This document shows, one piece after another, positions 9,905-20,688 of a DNA stretch of 37,871 nt. The stretch is from contig NZ_JAQMYP010000078.1 in NCBI RefSeq assembly GCF_028369295.1, forward strand, positions 1-37,871, read 5' to 3'. The translations under genes were made by a program, and so were the position numbers. The DNA is from Streptomyces sp. HD. Its GTDB lineage: Bacteria; Actinomycetota; Actinomycetes; Streptomycetales; Streptomycetaceae. The notes under the pieces are model-generated. The model worked only from the letters and a program-made list of their open reading frames with translations, had not been told where the DNA came from and did no database searches. Positions within the stretch are counted from its first letter, which is position 1; the number at the start of each line of letters is the position of its first letter.

Positions 9905-11735
9905 CCGCGAAGGGGGCGCCCGGCGCAGTCTGGGGCGCGCGGGGGTGTACGCCGCCTGTGGTGTCGTACTGCTGGCAGGGTGCGCCTCGATGCCCGACAG
10001 CGGCGATCTGCGGGGAGTCGAGTCCACGCCGCGTCAGGACACGCAGGTGCGGGTCTTCGCCATGCCGCCGCACGACGACGCTTCGGCCCCGGAGATCGTC
10101 TCGGGCTTCCTGGAGGCGCTGACCAGCGACGATCCCGACTACGAGATAGCGCGCAAATATCTGACCAAGGAAGCGTCGGACAAGTGGCGGCCCTTGCTGT
10201 CCACGACGGTGCTCGCCGACGGACCGGGCATCGAAGCGGACCATGTGGGAGCCCGGGAGGACGGCGACAGCATCTCGTACACGCTGACCGGCGCCAGGGT
10301 CGCGACCGTCGACGCGCAGCAGGCGTACGCGCCCGCCGGCGGTGACTACAGCGAGCTGATGCATCTCACCCGCGACAAGAAGACCAAGCAGTGGCGTATC
10401 GACGTGCCACCGCGCGGTGTCGTCATGGGCAAGTCGGACTTCCAGCGCAACTACATGTCCGTCGACAAGTACTACTTCGCCACGAACACCACGCTCGGGA
10501 CCTCCCCGCACACGGCGGCCGTCGCCGATCCCGTCTATGTGCGCAGGAACGTGGACCCGATGACGGAGATGGTGCGTTCCCTGCTCAAGGGGCCCACCAG
10601 CTGGCTCAACCCGGTGGTCAGGTCGAGCTTCCCCACCGGTACGGCGCTGACCAAGGGCACCGCCTCGCTGCCGCCGGACGACCAGAACCGGCTGACGGTG
10701 CCGTTGAACGACAAGGCGGCCCGGGTCGGGCTGACCCAGTGCCACGAGATGGCGGCGCAGCTGCTGTTCACCCTGCAGAACCTCACTCCCACGGTTGACG
10801 AGGTCGTGCTGCGGGCGGGCGGCAGGCAGCTGTGTTCGCTCACCGAGGACCGGGCGGAGGCCGTCGCCGCGCGTGGGTCGGTGCAGCACGCCGAATATCT
10901 GTATTTCCTCAACGACAAGCACCGGCTCGTACGGCTGCCGGCCGCCACCAAGGACACGCAGGCCACGCCGGTGCCGGGTGCGCTGGGCGAGGGGGACGCG
11001 GAGCTGAAGTCGGTGGCCGTGTCGCGTGATGAGGACATGGCGGCCGGGGTCGGTCTCGACGGCAAGAACCTGTACGTCGGGGCGCTGGTGTCGGGTGGCC
11101 CGCTGGGCGATCCCGAGCTGACCAGCGCGGGCCGGACGGAGGAGGAGCGGCTGTCGGCGCCCAGCTGGGACGCACAGGGCGACCTGTGGGTGGCCGACCG
11201 CAACCCCGACAATCCGCGGCTGTTGCTGCTGAAGGAGGGCGTCGGCGATCCGCTGGTGGTGAAGACGCCGCCGGGGCTGGAGGGGCGCATCGAGTCCGTG
11301 CGGGTGGCCGCCGACGGGGTGCGGATCGCGCTCGTGGTGAAGCAGGGCGACAAGTCGTCGCTGCTCATCGGGCGGATCGAGCACGGCGAGGCCGGCAAGG
11401 CCGGGGAGGACGCGGCCATCTCCGTGCACGAACTGCGGTCCGCGACGCCCGAGTTGGAGGAGGTCACCGCCATGTCGTGGGCCGGTGACAGCCGGCTCGT
11501 GGTGGCGGGGCGCGAGCGGGGCGGCGTCCAGACGATGCGGTACGTCCAGGTCGACGGCTCGACGCCGGAGGGGCCGGTGCCCGCCGCCCTGAGCGGCGTG
11601 AAGGAGATCACCGCGTCCGAGGACGCACGGTTGCCGCTGGTCGGCTACTCGGAGGACGGGATCGTACGGCTGCCGTCCGGGATGCAGTGGCAGAAGGTGG
11701 TGACGGACGGGACGGCTCCGGTTTATCCGGGGTGA
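9894..11735 (+). CDS. lpqB: Lipoprotein LpqB with GerMN domain
   Basis: LpqB is the extracytoplasmic lipoprotein that interacts with the MtrB sensor domain and tunes MtrA phosphorylation. The product is 613 residues. It has a basic N-terminus, a short hydrophobic stretch and the lipobox LLAGC with lipidated Cys30, then a GerMN domain (roughly 190-300, including DPMTEMVRSLLKGPTSWLNP) and a C-terminal LpqB beta-propeller-like domain. The GTG at 9894 is chosen because it directly precedes the lipoprotein signal and has GGGGAGG at 9881-9887. It overlaps the end of mtrB by 11 nt, so translation is coupled. A strong hairpin at 11764-11807 ends the operon. Confidence 0.96.
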   Translation: MGADREGGARRSLGRAGVYAACGVVLLAGCASMPDSGDLRGVESTPRQDTQVRVFAMPPHDDASAPEIVSGFLEALTSDDPDYEIARKYLTKEASDKWRPLLSTTVLADGPGIEADHVGAREDGDSISYTLTGARVATVDAQQAYAPAGGDYSELMHLTRDKKTKQWRIDVPPRGVVMGKSDFQRNYMSVDKYYFATNTTLGTSPHTAAVADPVYVRRNVDPMTEMVRSLLKGPTSWLNPVVRSSFPTGTALTKGTASLPPDDQNRLTVPLNDKAARVGLTQCHEMAAQLLFTLQNLTPTVDEVVLRAGGRQLCSLTEDRAEAVAARGSVQHAEYLYFLNDKHRLVRLPAATKDTQATPVPGALGEGDAELKSVAVSRDEDMAAGVGLDGKNLYVGALVSGGPLGDPELTSAGRTEEERLSAPSWDAQGDLWVADRNPDNPRLLLLKEGVGDPLVVKTPPGLEGRIESVRVAADGVRIALVVKQGDKSSLLIGRIEHGEAGKAGEDAAISVHELRSATPELEEVTAMSWAGDSRLVVAGRERGGVQTMRYVQVDGSTPEGPVPAALSGVKEITASEDARLPLVGYSEDGIVRLPSGMQWQKVVTDGTAPVYPG

Positions 11736-11763
11736 GCCGTTGAGGTTCGCGGACGGGCGCTTG

Positions 11764-11807
11764 GCGGCCGCCTTCGGCTGGGTGTGACCCCGGCTGGAGG
11801 CGGCCGC
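11764..11807 (+). terminator. Terminator of the mtrA-mtrB-lpqB operon
   Basis: The perfect 10-bp arms GCGGCCGCCT (11764-11773) and AGGCGGCCGC (11798-11807) continue inward through mixed G-C and G-U pairs, and a TTT follows. It begins 28 bases after the lpqB stop codon. Confidence 0.8.
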
Positions 11808-11967
11808 TTTCGCGTTGTGGGTGGGCGTCCGGTTCTTGCTCGGCCGGGGGTGGGAATTCGGCGCGGCTGTGGGGCGGATGTGGGCGGCTGCGTAGTGGCC
11901 GGAGTTATCCACAGGTGGTTATCCACAGGGGTGGCAGGTCGTCGCTGGCGTTGGCACAGTGGAGGAC

Positions 11968-13002
11968 ATGCGGGGGTGGTGGCAGGACCTCACCGACCTG
12001 GTGCTGCCGGCTGAGTGCGGAGGCTGTGGAAGGGCCCGCACGGTGCTCTGCCCGGAGTGCCGTGCCGTCCTGAGCGGGACCGCGCCGAGCCGGGTGCGAC
12101 CGGTGCCGGAGCCGCCCGGGCTGCCTGTGGTGCACGCGGCGGCCCGGTACGCGGACGAGGTGCGGGCGGTGCTGCTGGCCCACAAGGAGCGCGGTGCGCT
12201 GGCGCTCGCGGCGCCGCTCGGGACAGCTCTGGCGGGGGCTGTGAGGGCGGGGCTGAGGGAGTCCTCGGGCCTTCGGGTACGGGGTGACGGCGCGGGGGTG
12301 TTCGGGAGTGCGGGGGCGCCTGTGCTGCTCGTACCCGTGCCGTCCGCGCGGGAGGCGGTGCGGGCACGAGGGCATGATCCGGCGCGGCGGATCGCGCTGG
12401 CGGCCGCGGGGGAGCTGCGGCGGGCCGGGACACCGGCTCGGGTGCTGGCCGTGCTGCGGCAGCGGCGTGCCGTGGCCGATCAGTCGGGGCTCAACTCCCG
12501 CCAGCGGTTGGACAATCTCGCGGGCGCGTTGACGGTGGCTCCTGGGGGAGGCCGGCTGCTCGCCGGTGGTCAGGTCGTGCTCGTCGACGACCTGATGACG
12601 ACGGGCGCGTCCCTGGCGGAGGCGGCGCGTGCCGTCCGGGTGACCTTGGTACAGGGCACGGGTTTCCGCAGGCCGCAGGGGGTGGGCCCGCGCCGGCCGG
12701 TGGGAGTGGGCCGCGGTGGCGGCCCGGCCGAGAGAGCGGGCGTAGACGGCAGAACACAGGAGGGGAGGGACGCGTATGGATGGGTGACCGGGGAGATCGG
12801 AGCGTGTGGTGACGGGAGGTCCGCTGTGTACCTGGCGGGAAGTCGGGAAAGCACTGAGGAACGGGGAGCCGGATCGACGGAGGGCGTGGTGCGGCGGACG
12901 CGTGAGATGCCGGGAATCATGGATGCCGGGCGGGCCGGTGACCTGATCTGCGCGGCCGTGGTTGCCGCTGCACCGGATTCTTTCGAAATAAACCGGAACT
13001 GA
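11968..13002 (+). CDS. ComF family phosphoribosyltransferase-like protein with an internal insertion
   Basis: ComF-like proteins pair an N-terminal zinc ribbon with a type-I phosphoribosyltransferase fold; some are linked to DNA uptake, and the role in Streptomyces is unknown. Seen here: cysteine pairs CGGC (17-20) and CPEC (28-31), the segment VPVPSAREAVRARGHDPA, the motif DQSGLNSRQRLDNL, and the PRPP loop VLVDDLMTTGASL at about 204-216. The family C-terminus CAAVVAAAPDSFEINRN is present, but about 100 Gly/Arg-rich residues (about 224-324) separate it from the PRPP loop. Codons in that stretch use more A/T at third positions (AGA, GGA, GAA, ACT). The ATG at 11968 is preferred over GTG at 11959, which has no ribosome site, although GGAG lies close to the ATG. 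The stop overlaps a candidate promoter for hpf. Confidence 0.9.
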   Translation: MRGWWQDLTDLVLPAECGGCGRARTVLCPECRAVLSGTAPSRVRPVPEPPGLPVVHAAARYADEVRAVLLAHKERGALALAAPLGTALAGAVRAGLRESSGLRVRGDGAGVFGSAGAPVLLVPVPSAREAVRARGHDPARRIALAAAGELRRAGTPARVLAVLRQRRAVADQSGLNSRQRLDNLAGALTVAPGGGRLLAGGQVVLVDDLMTTGASLAEAARAVRVTLVQGTGFRRPQGVGPRRPVGVGRGGGPAERAGVDGRTQEGRDAYGWVTGEIGACGDGRSAVYLAGSRESTEERGAGSTEGVVRRTREMPGIMDAGRAGDLICAAVVAAAPDSFEINRN

Positions 13003-13020
13003 CCGCTGACTTGCATCGTT
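12995..13020 (+). promoter_or_regulatory. Candidate ECF (sigma-R-like) promoter for hpf
   Basis: GGAAC (12995-12999), an 18-base spacer and GTT (13018-13020) match the GGAAT-N18-GTT layout known for Streptomyces sigma-R, with one -35 difference. It overlaps the comF stop codon and would give a leader of about 290 nt to the hpf start. Assignment to sigma-R rather than another ECF factor is inference. Confidence 0.4.
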
Positions 13021-13317
13021 GCTGGTAACGAGAGGCTCAATTCACCTGAACGGAGGTACGCCGCAGTAGAGGGTGACGACATCCGTCCGGGCGAGATATG
13101 TTCGGTTGTGAGGGAAAGGCGCAGGCCATCCCCGTCATATCCGAATGCCGTGCCGCGGGTTTTGCGCAATGGCCCGCGGCCATGGGGTGGAGATCTTGCC
13201 CATGGGGGAGGAGGAGGTGGAAGTCACCGAGTCCGAGGTTCCGGGGTTCACCGGAGCCGGGTGCAAAAGGGAGATGCTCCGCCGATGGAGCGGGGCGATC
13301 CGGGAACGGAGTTCTGC

Positions 13318-14010
13318 GTGGACATCGTCGTCAAAGGCCGCAAGACCGAGGTGCCCGAGCGGTTCCGCAAGCACGTGGCCGAGAAGCTGAAGCTGGAGAA
13401 AATCCAGAGGCTCGATGCCAAGGTGATCAGCCTCGACGTCGAGGTGTCCAAGGAGCCCAACCCCCGACAGGCCGACCGCAGCGATCGAGTGGAGATCACG
13501 CTCCGCTCCCGCGGTCCGGTGATCCGGGCGGAGGCAGCGGCCAGCGATCCGTACGCGGCGCTCGACCTCGCGGCGGAGAAACTGGATGCCCGGCTGCGCA
13601 AGCAGCACGACAAGCGTTTCTCGCGCCGAGGCGCACGCCGACTCACGGCGGCCGAGGTCCCCGACCACGTTCCGGGCGCGGCAACGCTCAACGGGAACGG
13701 CCACACCTTCCAGACGGAAGAACCGGACGGCATTCCCACCAAGAAGATCGGCTCGCTCGAAGTGAAGGGCGAAGGCCCTCTCGTCGTACGCGAGAAGACA
13801 CACGTCGCCTCCCCGATGACCCTCGACCAGGCCCTCTACGAGATGGAGCTGGTCGGGCACGACTTCTACCTGTTCGTCGACTCCGAGACCAAGGAACCGA
13901 GTGTCGTCTACCGGCGGCACGCCTACGACTACGGCGTCATCCACCTCAGCACCGACCCCATGGTCGCCCAGGCGCAGGCTCCCGCGGCAGGTGGCACGCT
14001 GGGCGGCTGA
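13318..14010 (+). CDS. hpf: Long-form ribosome hibernation promoting factor
   Basis: Long HPF dimerises 70S ribosomes into inactive 100S particles in stationary phase or stress. The 230-residue product has an N-terminal S30AE/HPF domain (about 1-105, MDIVVKGRKTEVPERFRKHV, VEITLRSRGPVIRAEA), a variable linker (about 105-155), and the C-terminal dimerisation domain (about 156-212, VASPMTLDQALYEMELVGHD and PSVVYRRHAYDYGVIHL). The GTG at 13318 has CGGAG six bases upstream and gives the family-typical start. An in-frame ATG at 13285 with GGGAGA upstream is an alternative that would add 11 residues. It is separated from comF by 315 bp and ends at a strong hairpin, so it is probably its own transcription unit. 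Confidence 0.96.
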   Translation: MDIVVKGRKTEVPERFRKHVAEKLKLEKIQRLDAKVISLDVEVSKEPNPRQADRSDRVEITLRSRGPVIRAEAAASDPYAALDLAAEKLDARLRKQHDKRFSRRGARRLTAAEVPDHVPGAATLNGNGHTFQTEEPDGIPTKKIGSLEVKGEGPLVVREKTHVASPMTLDQALYEMELVGHDFYLFVDSETKEPSVVYRRHAYDYGVIHLSTDPMVAQAQAPAAGGTLGG

Positions 14011-14031
14011 TCCGTCCGGCTGACAGCTGAG

Positions 14032-14072
14032 CCGGTGCCCCTGGAGCGCGTGTGCGCCCCCAGGGGCACCGG
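14032..14072 (+). terminator. Terminator of hpf
   Basis: Perfect 13-bp arms (14032-14044 with 14060-14072, arm CCGGTGCCCCTGG) enclose a 15-nt loop that can itself fold as GCGC-GTGT-GCGC. The hairpin starts 21 bases after the hpf stop. Confidence 0.85.
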
Positions 14073-14211
14073 TGTGCGACCACTTCGCGCCCCGCTCGTC
14101 ACCGTAGTGTCGGCCGGGCATGAAATCATGGCCGCACCGGCCCAACCGGTGGGCCGCTGCCTTGGGTTGGCGATGGCAAAGGACCAGCCACAGCCTTCAG
14201 GGGGAGGAACG

Positions 14212-14958
14212 ATGGCGGACAGCTTCGGACCGATGCGGGACGAAGGTGCCGACGGCGACGTCGTCGGCATGGGCCCGGACACGGGCTCTCCACGCAAGGA
14301 GCCGATCAGAGTCCTCGTCGTGGACGATCATGCCCTCTTCCGTCGTGGACTGGAGATCGTGCTCGCGGCGGAGGAGGACATCCAGGTCGTGGGGGAGGCG
14401 GGTGACGGCGCGGAGGCCGTCGACAAGGCCGCTGACCTGCTGCCGGACATCGTGCTGATGGATGTCCGGATGCCCAAGCGGGGCGGGATCGAGGCCTGCA
14501 CCTCCATCAAGGAGGTGGCGCCCAGCGCGAAGATCATCATGCTGACGATCAGCGACGAGGAGGCCGACCTCTACGAGGCGATCAAGGCCGGCGCGACCGG
14601 TTATCTCCTCAAGGAGATCTCCACGGACGAGGTGGCCACGGCCATCCGCGCGGTCGCCGACGGGCAGTCGCAGATCAGCCCGTCCATGGCGTCGAAGCTG
14701 CTCACCGAGTTCAAGTCGATGATCCAGCGGACGGACGAGCGTCGGCTCGTGCCCGCGCCTCGGCTGACGGACCGTGAACTGGAGGTTCTCAAGCTTGTCG
14801 CCACCGGGATGAACAATCGCGATATCGCGAAGGAGTTGTTCATCTCCGAGAACACCGTGAAGAACCACGTGCGCAACATCCTGGAGAAGCTGCAGCTGCA
14901 CTCCAGGATGGAGGCCGTCGTGTACGCGATGCGGGAGAAGATCCTGGAGATCCGCTGA
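14212..14958 (+). CDS. NarL/FixJ-family orphan response regulator
   Basis: This 248-residue regulator has a receiver domain (about 33-148) with the acidic pair VVDDH (36-40) and phospho-acceptor Asp84 (VLMDVRMPKRGG), then a LuxR-type helix-turn-helix (about 183-242, LTDRELEVLKLVATGMNNRD, ELFISENTVKNHVRNILEKL). No histidine kinase gene is adjacent, so its partner lies elsewhere or it is atypically activated. By position it may correspond to the S. coelicolor orphan regulator called OrrA; this is recollection, not a search. The ATG at 14212 is chosen for the strong GGGGAGGA just upstream; an in-frame ATG at 14173 lacks this. The hpf terminator upstream implies its own promoter. Confidence 0.95.
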   Translation: MADSFGPMRDEGADGDVVGMGPDTGSPRKEPIRVLVVDDHALFRRGLEIVLAAEEDIQVVGEAGDGAEAVDKAADLLPDIVLMDVRMPKRGGIEACTSIKEVAPSAKIIMLTISDEEADLYEAIKAGATGYLLKEISTDEVATAIRAVADGQSQISPSMASKLLTEFKSMIQRTDERRLVPAPRLTDRELEVLKLVATGMNNRDIAKELFISENTVKNHVRNILEKLQLHSRMEAVVYAMREKILEIR

Positions 14959-14992
14959 AGCCGGGCTGAGGGGGCTTCGGCGGGTCTGAGGA

Positions 14993-15037
14993 TCACGCCA
15001 CGAGGTTCACGCCACGAGGTGGATCACGCCACGATGC
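14993..15037. repeat. Three tandem 14-bp copies spanning the stop of the ycaQ-like gene
   Basis: TCACGCCACGAGGT occurs at 14993-15006 and 15007-15020, and a related copy starting TCACGCCACGA follows at 15024-15037 after three bases. The third copy includes the TGA stop of the minus-strand gene, so the coding end (Val-Ala-stop) is repeated downstream with extra TGA codons. Confidence 0.85.
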
Positions 15038-16196
15038 GGGTGAGCTCCTTGGTGAGTGGCTCGCGCAGCTCCGGTGCGTCGACCCGTTCCACGCGTACGT
15101 CCGTGCAGTCCACCCAGCTCGCCGCCTCGGCCAGGGCCTGGGCCACCGCCGGGACCGCCTTCGGGCCGTCCAGGGTGACCTGCTTGGCCACCAGCGTCCT
15201 GCCCTCGCGGGCCGGGTCCACGCGGCCGACGAGATGGCCGCCGGCCAGGACCGGCATCGCGAAATAGCCGTAGATCCGCTTCTGCTTGGGGACGTAGGCC
15301 TCCAGGCGGTGGGTGAAGCCGAAGATTCGCTCCGTGCGGGCCCGTTCCCAGATCAGGGAGTCGAACGGGGACAGGAGCGTGGTGCGGTGGCGGCCGCGTG
15401 GGGGTGTCTCCAGGGCCGCGGGGTCGGCCCAGGCCGGCTTGCCCCAGCCCTCCACCGTGACCGGGACCAGGCCGGAGTCGGCGATCACCGCGTCCACCTG
15501 GTCGCCCTTGAGGCGGTGGTAGTCGGCGATGTCCGCGCGGGTGCCGACGCCGAGGGACTGGCCTGCCAGCTGGACCAGGCGGCGTAGGCACTCGGTGTCG
15601 GTCAGGTCGTCGTGCAGCAGTGTCTGGGGGATGGCGCGTTCGGCGAGGTCGTAGACGCGCTTCCAGCCGCGGCGTTCCACGCAGACCACCTCGCCGTACA
15701 TCAGGGCGCGTTCGACGGCGACCTTCGTGCCCGACCAGTCCCACCACTCGCTGGTTCGCTTGGCGCCGCCCAGGTCGGTTGCGGTGAGGGGGCCCTCGGT
15801 GCGGAGCTGTTTGATGACCTGGTCGTAGGCACCTTCGGGGAGTTCGTGGTTCCAATGGGGGCGGTTGCGGTAGGCGCGGCGGCGGAAGGCGAAGTGGGGC
15901 CACTCCTCCGCCGGGAGGATGCAGGCGGCGTGGGACCAGTACTCGAAGGCGTGGGTGTCCGTCCAGTAGGCGTTCTCGACTGTCTTGCGGCCTACCGCGC
16001 CCAGGCGGGCGTAGGGGATGAGCTCGTGGGAGCGGGCCAGGACGGAGATGGTGTCGAGTTGGACCGCGCCGAGGTGACGGAGTATGCCGCGGACGCCTGA
16101 GCGGCGGTTGGGGGTGCCGAGGAAGCCTTGGGCTCTCAGGGCGATTCGGCGGGCTTCGTCTGCCGAGAGGGTGGTCGTGGGGCGCGGGGTCGTCAT
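15024..16196 (-). CDS. Winged-helix DNA glycosylase of the YcaQ/AlkX (HTH_42) family
   Basis: Members of this family unhook interstrand crosslinks or remove bulky alkylated bases; in streptomycetes some protect against self-made DNA-alkylating antibiotics. The 390-residue product shows the N-terminal winged-helix region with the catalytic motif Q-L-D at residues 46-48 (GAVQLDTISVLARSH), the conserved FEYWSHAACILPAEEWP, LLSPFDSLIWERARTERIFG, and the C-terminal YGYFAMPVLAGGHLVGRVDP. The Q-hydrophobic-D form matches the YcaQ/AlkX branch rather than AlkZ, which has Q-hydrophobic-Q, so general crosslink repair is more likely than resistance to one toxin. The ATG at 16194-16196 has no strong ribosome site. 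No resistance or biosynthetic genes are nearby. Confidence 0.9.
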   Translation of the reverse strand: MTTPRPTTTLSADEARRIALRAQGFLGTPNRRSGVRGILRHLGAVQLDTISVLARSHELIPYARLGAVGRKTVENAYWTDTHAFEYWSHAACILPAEEWPHFAFRRRAYRNRPHWNHELPEGAYDQVIKQLRTEGPLTATDLGGAKRTSEWWDWSGTKVAVERALMYGEVVCVERRGWKRVYDLAERAIPQTLLHDDLTDTECLRRLVQLAGQSLGVGTRADIADYHRLKGDQVDAVIADSGLVPVTVEGWGKPAWADPAALETPPRGRHRTTLLSPFDSLIWERARTERIFGFTHRLEAYVPKQKRIYGYFAMPVLAGGHLVGRVDPAREGRTLVAKQVTLDGPKAVPAVAQALAEAASWVDCTDVRVERVDAPELREPLTKELTRIVA

Positions 16197-16261
16197 GGGA
16201 TCGGACGATAAAGGGTAGGACTGACAGTGGGGGGTGAGCTGGGGGTTTGTGGGGAGGGCGA

Positions 16262-16438
16262 GGTGCGCCGTGGTTGCTGTCGGGGGGTTTCGCCCCCGCC
16301 GCCCCTACCCGTCCCATCCCCCAGGGGCGCTGCCCCTTCGGCCCCGTCAGGGGCTCTGCCCCTGGAACCCCGCTGGGGCTGCCGCCCCAGGCCCCGCTCC
16401 GGCCCCTAAAGGGCCTTGTCCTCAAACGCCGGACGGGC
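16262..16438. repeat. Cluster of GC-rich hairpins, Streptomyces dispersed intergenic repeat type
   Basis: Four consecutive short hairpins are visible: AGGGGC/GCCCCT (16323-16337), CAGGGGC/GCCCCTG (16348-16364), CTGGGGC/GCCCCAG (16373-16390) and GGCCC/GGGCC (16401-16415). The right edge, read on the minus strand, is CGTCCGGCGTTTGAGGAC, a sequence I recall as recurrent in Streptomyces intergenic regions. It lies upstream of the ycaQ-like gene and has no coding potential. Dispersed-family membership is from memory. Confidence 0.65.
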
Positions 16439-16730
16439 TGAGAGATGTCGGCCCGCGTCGAGAGCGACCGGCCCGCGTTGAGAGACGTCGGCCGGCGTTG
16501 AGAGGGACCGGCGCGTTGAGGGATGTCGGCTGGCGTTGAGAGGGACCGGCGCGTTGAGAGGGGACGGCCGGCGTTGAGGGATGTCAGTCGGCGTTGAGAG
16601 GGACCGGCGCGTTGAGGGATGTCGGCTGGGGGTGAGAGGGACGGGAGATGTCCCCCAGCGTTGAGAGACGTCAGTCGGCTTGAGACGTCCGTCGGTGTCG
16701 GGCGATGTCAGTCGGTGTTGGGGGGAGTCG
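16439..16730. repeat. Degenerate minisatellite of about 14 copies of an 18-20 bp unit
   Basis: Units of the form TTGAGAGGGACCGGCGCG (18 bp) and TTGAGGGATGTCGGCTGGCG (20 bp) recur, partly alternating as a 38-bp dimer. Nearly every unit starts TTGAG or a one-base variant. The array occupies the gap between two minus-strand genes and continues past the stop codon of the GNAT gene (16708-16710). Both strands are open in some frames, but the translations are only repeats. Confidence 0.9.
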
Positions 16731-17340
16731 GGGAGGGGCGGGCGGGGAGGTAGGGGGCTGTTGAGGGGAGGCTCAGGTCTGAGGGGAGCAGGGAGCCCAG
16801 CCAGCAGTCTCGGCGTACGCCCTGGTGGACGATGGCGGAGCGGAGGGTGCCTTCCAGGGTGAAGCCGGTGCGTTCGGCCACTGTGCGGGAGGGGATGTTG
16901 CCCACCTCCGCGCGCCATTCGACGCGGTCGATCGAGAGGTGGACGAAGGCCCAGCGGGAGGCGGCCAGGACGGCCTCGGGGATGTAGCCGTTGCCACGGT
17001 GCTGCTTCGCGCACCAGAAACCGATCTCGGCGTCGCTCATGGAACGCATCGTGAGGCCGAGCATGCCCACCAGGTCCTCCCCTTCGGGGAGGAAGAGCCC
17101 CCAGGTGAACATCGAGCCGTTGCGCCAGCCCTCGGGGACCAGATCGTGCGTGAAGCTGTGGGCGTGCTCGTACAGGTAGGGCGAGGGGATCGTGGTCCAG
17201 CGCAGGATGTCGGGGTCCTGGACGGCCTCGTACACGGCATCGGTGTCCTGTGGGCCGACCGTGCGCATGAGGAGGCGGTCGGTGGTGAGCGTGACGGGTT
17301 CCATCGGCCGATTCTGCTCGGGGGCCGGTGTGAGCGCCAT
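16708..17340 (-). CDS. GNAT family N-acetyltransferase (RimJ/RimL-like)
   Basis: GNAT enzymes transfer an acetyl group from acetyl-CoA; the RimJ/RimL group usually acts on protein N-termini or small amines. This 210-residue protein shows the family start TLTTDRLLMRTVGPQDTDAV, the beta-4 region DLVGMLGLT, the acetyl-CoA loop CAKQHRGNGYIPEAV and the end VGNIPSRTVAERTGFTLEGT. The last 25 residues (rich in Leu, Pro, Ser, Thr) lie outside the fold, and the stop codon sits inside a tandem repeat array. The start is uncertain: ATG at 17338-17340 is listed, but Met13 (17302-17304), giving MEPVTLTTDRLL, fits the family equally well, and neither has a good ribosome site. The substrate is unknown. Confidence 0.88.
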   Translation of the reverse strand: MALTPAPEQNRPMEPVTLTTDRLLMRTVGPQDTDAVYEAVQDPDILRWTTIPSPYLYEHAHSFTHDLVPEGWRNGSMFTWGLFLPEGEDLVGMLGLTMRSMSDAEIGFWCAKQHRGNGYIPEAVLAASRWAFVHLSIDRVEWRAEVGNIPSRTVAERTGFTLEGTLRSAIVHQGVRRDCWLGSLLPSDLSLPSTAPYLPARPSPTPPNTD

Positions 17341-17491
17341 TCTTTAAGCGGCGTGTGAACGATGCGGTGTGTGAGCGTGTGATCGCGGTTCGCACAATTC
17401 GTTGGCCGAACGCGGCACCATCCATGGCCCCCGGCCGTTGTCCCTTTGACGGAGATTTGAAGCAGCGGATCATCGGCGCCCACGGCAGGCT

Positions 17492-17520
17492 CCCGACGCG
17501 GCGGGGTCCTCGCATACGAT
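17492..17520 (+). promoter_or_regulatory. Candidate housekeeping promoter of secA
   Basis: TACGAT at 17515-17520 fits the TAnnnT -10 pattern, and CCCGAC 17 bases upstream (17492-17497) is a weak -35. The predicted leader is about 60 nt. Support is by pattern only. Confidence 0.35.
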
Positions 17521-17589
17521 GGCCGTTGCTCAGTCAAGTCAAATGGAAACCGACCGTCCCAGGCCCGACCGGCAAGGAGACCAACCCCC

Positions 17590-20436
<2,847 letters not shown>

Positions 20437-20488
20437 CGCCGTGGAGTAGAGAGTGGCGCTGGCGGTGCCTCGGGCGCCGTAGCGGCCG

Positions 20489-20523
20489 GAAGGGCCGGGT
20501 CTCCTTTGGGGGCCCGGCCCTTC
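20489..20523 (+). terminator. Terminator of secA
   Basis: Arms AAGGGCCGGG (20490-20499) and CCCGGCCCTT (20513-20522) pair perfectly and extend by a G-C pair outward and further G-U/C-G pairs inward. The hairpin starts 53 bases after the secA stop and ends in TT. Confidence 0.82.
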
Positions 20524-20688
20524 GGCTTGGGTGGGTGGGGCGGGGCGGGCTCAATGGCAGCGGCTTGGGTGCCGCCGGGCTCAGATGCTCCGGTGGGAAG
20601 GCCGGGCTCGGCGGCTGGAGCGGGCCGTGGCGGTGGTTCACCGTCGCCGTGGGATCGCCACGGGTCCCCTGTGGGCCCACTGCCCGGG

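Noticed and set aside
9600..11912. A 770-codon minus-strand open frame opposite lpqB
   Set aside because: It has low-complexity composition and lies antisense to lpqB with its clear lipobox and GerMN domain.
11959..11967. GTG at 11959 as the comF start
   Set aside because: No ribosome site precedes it; the ATG at 11968 gives the typical family start.
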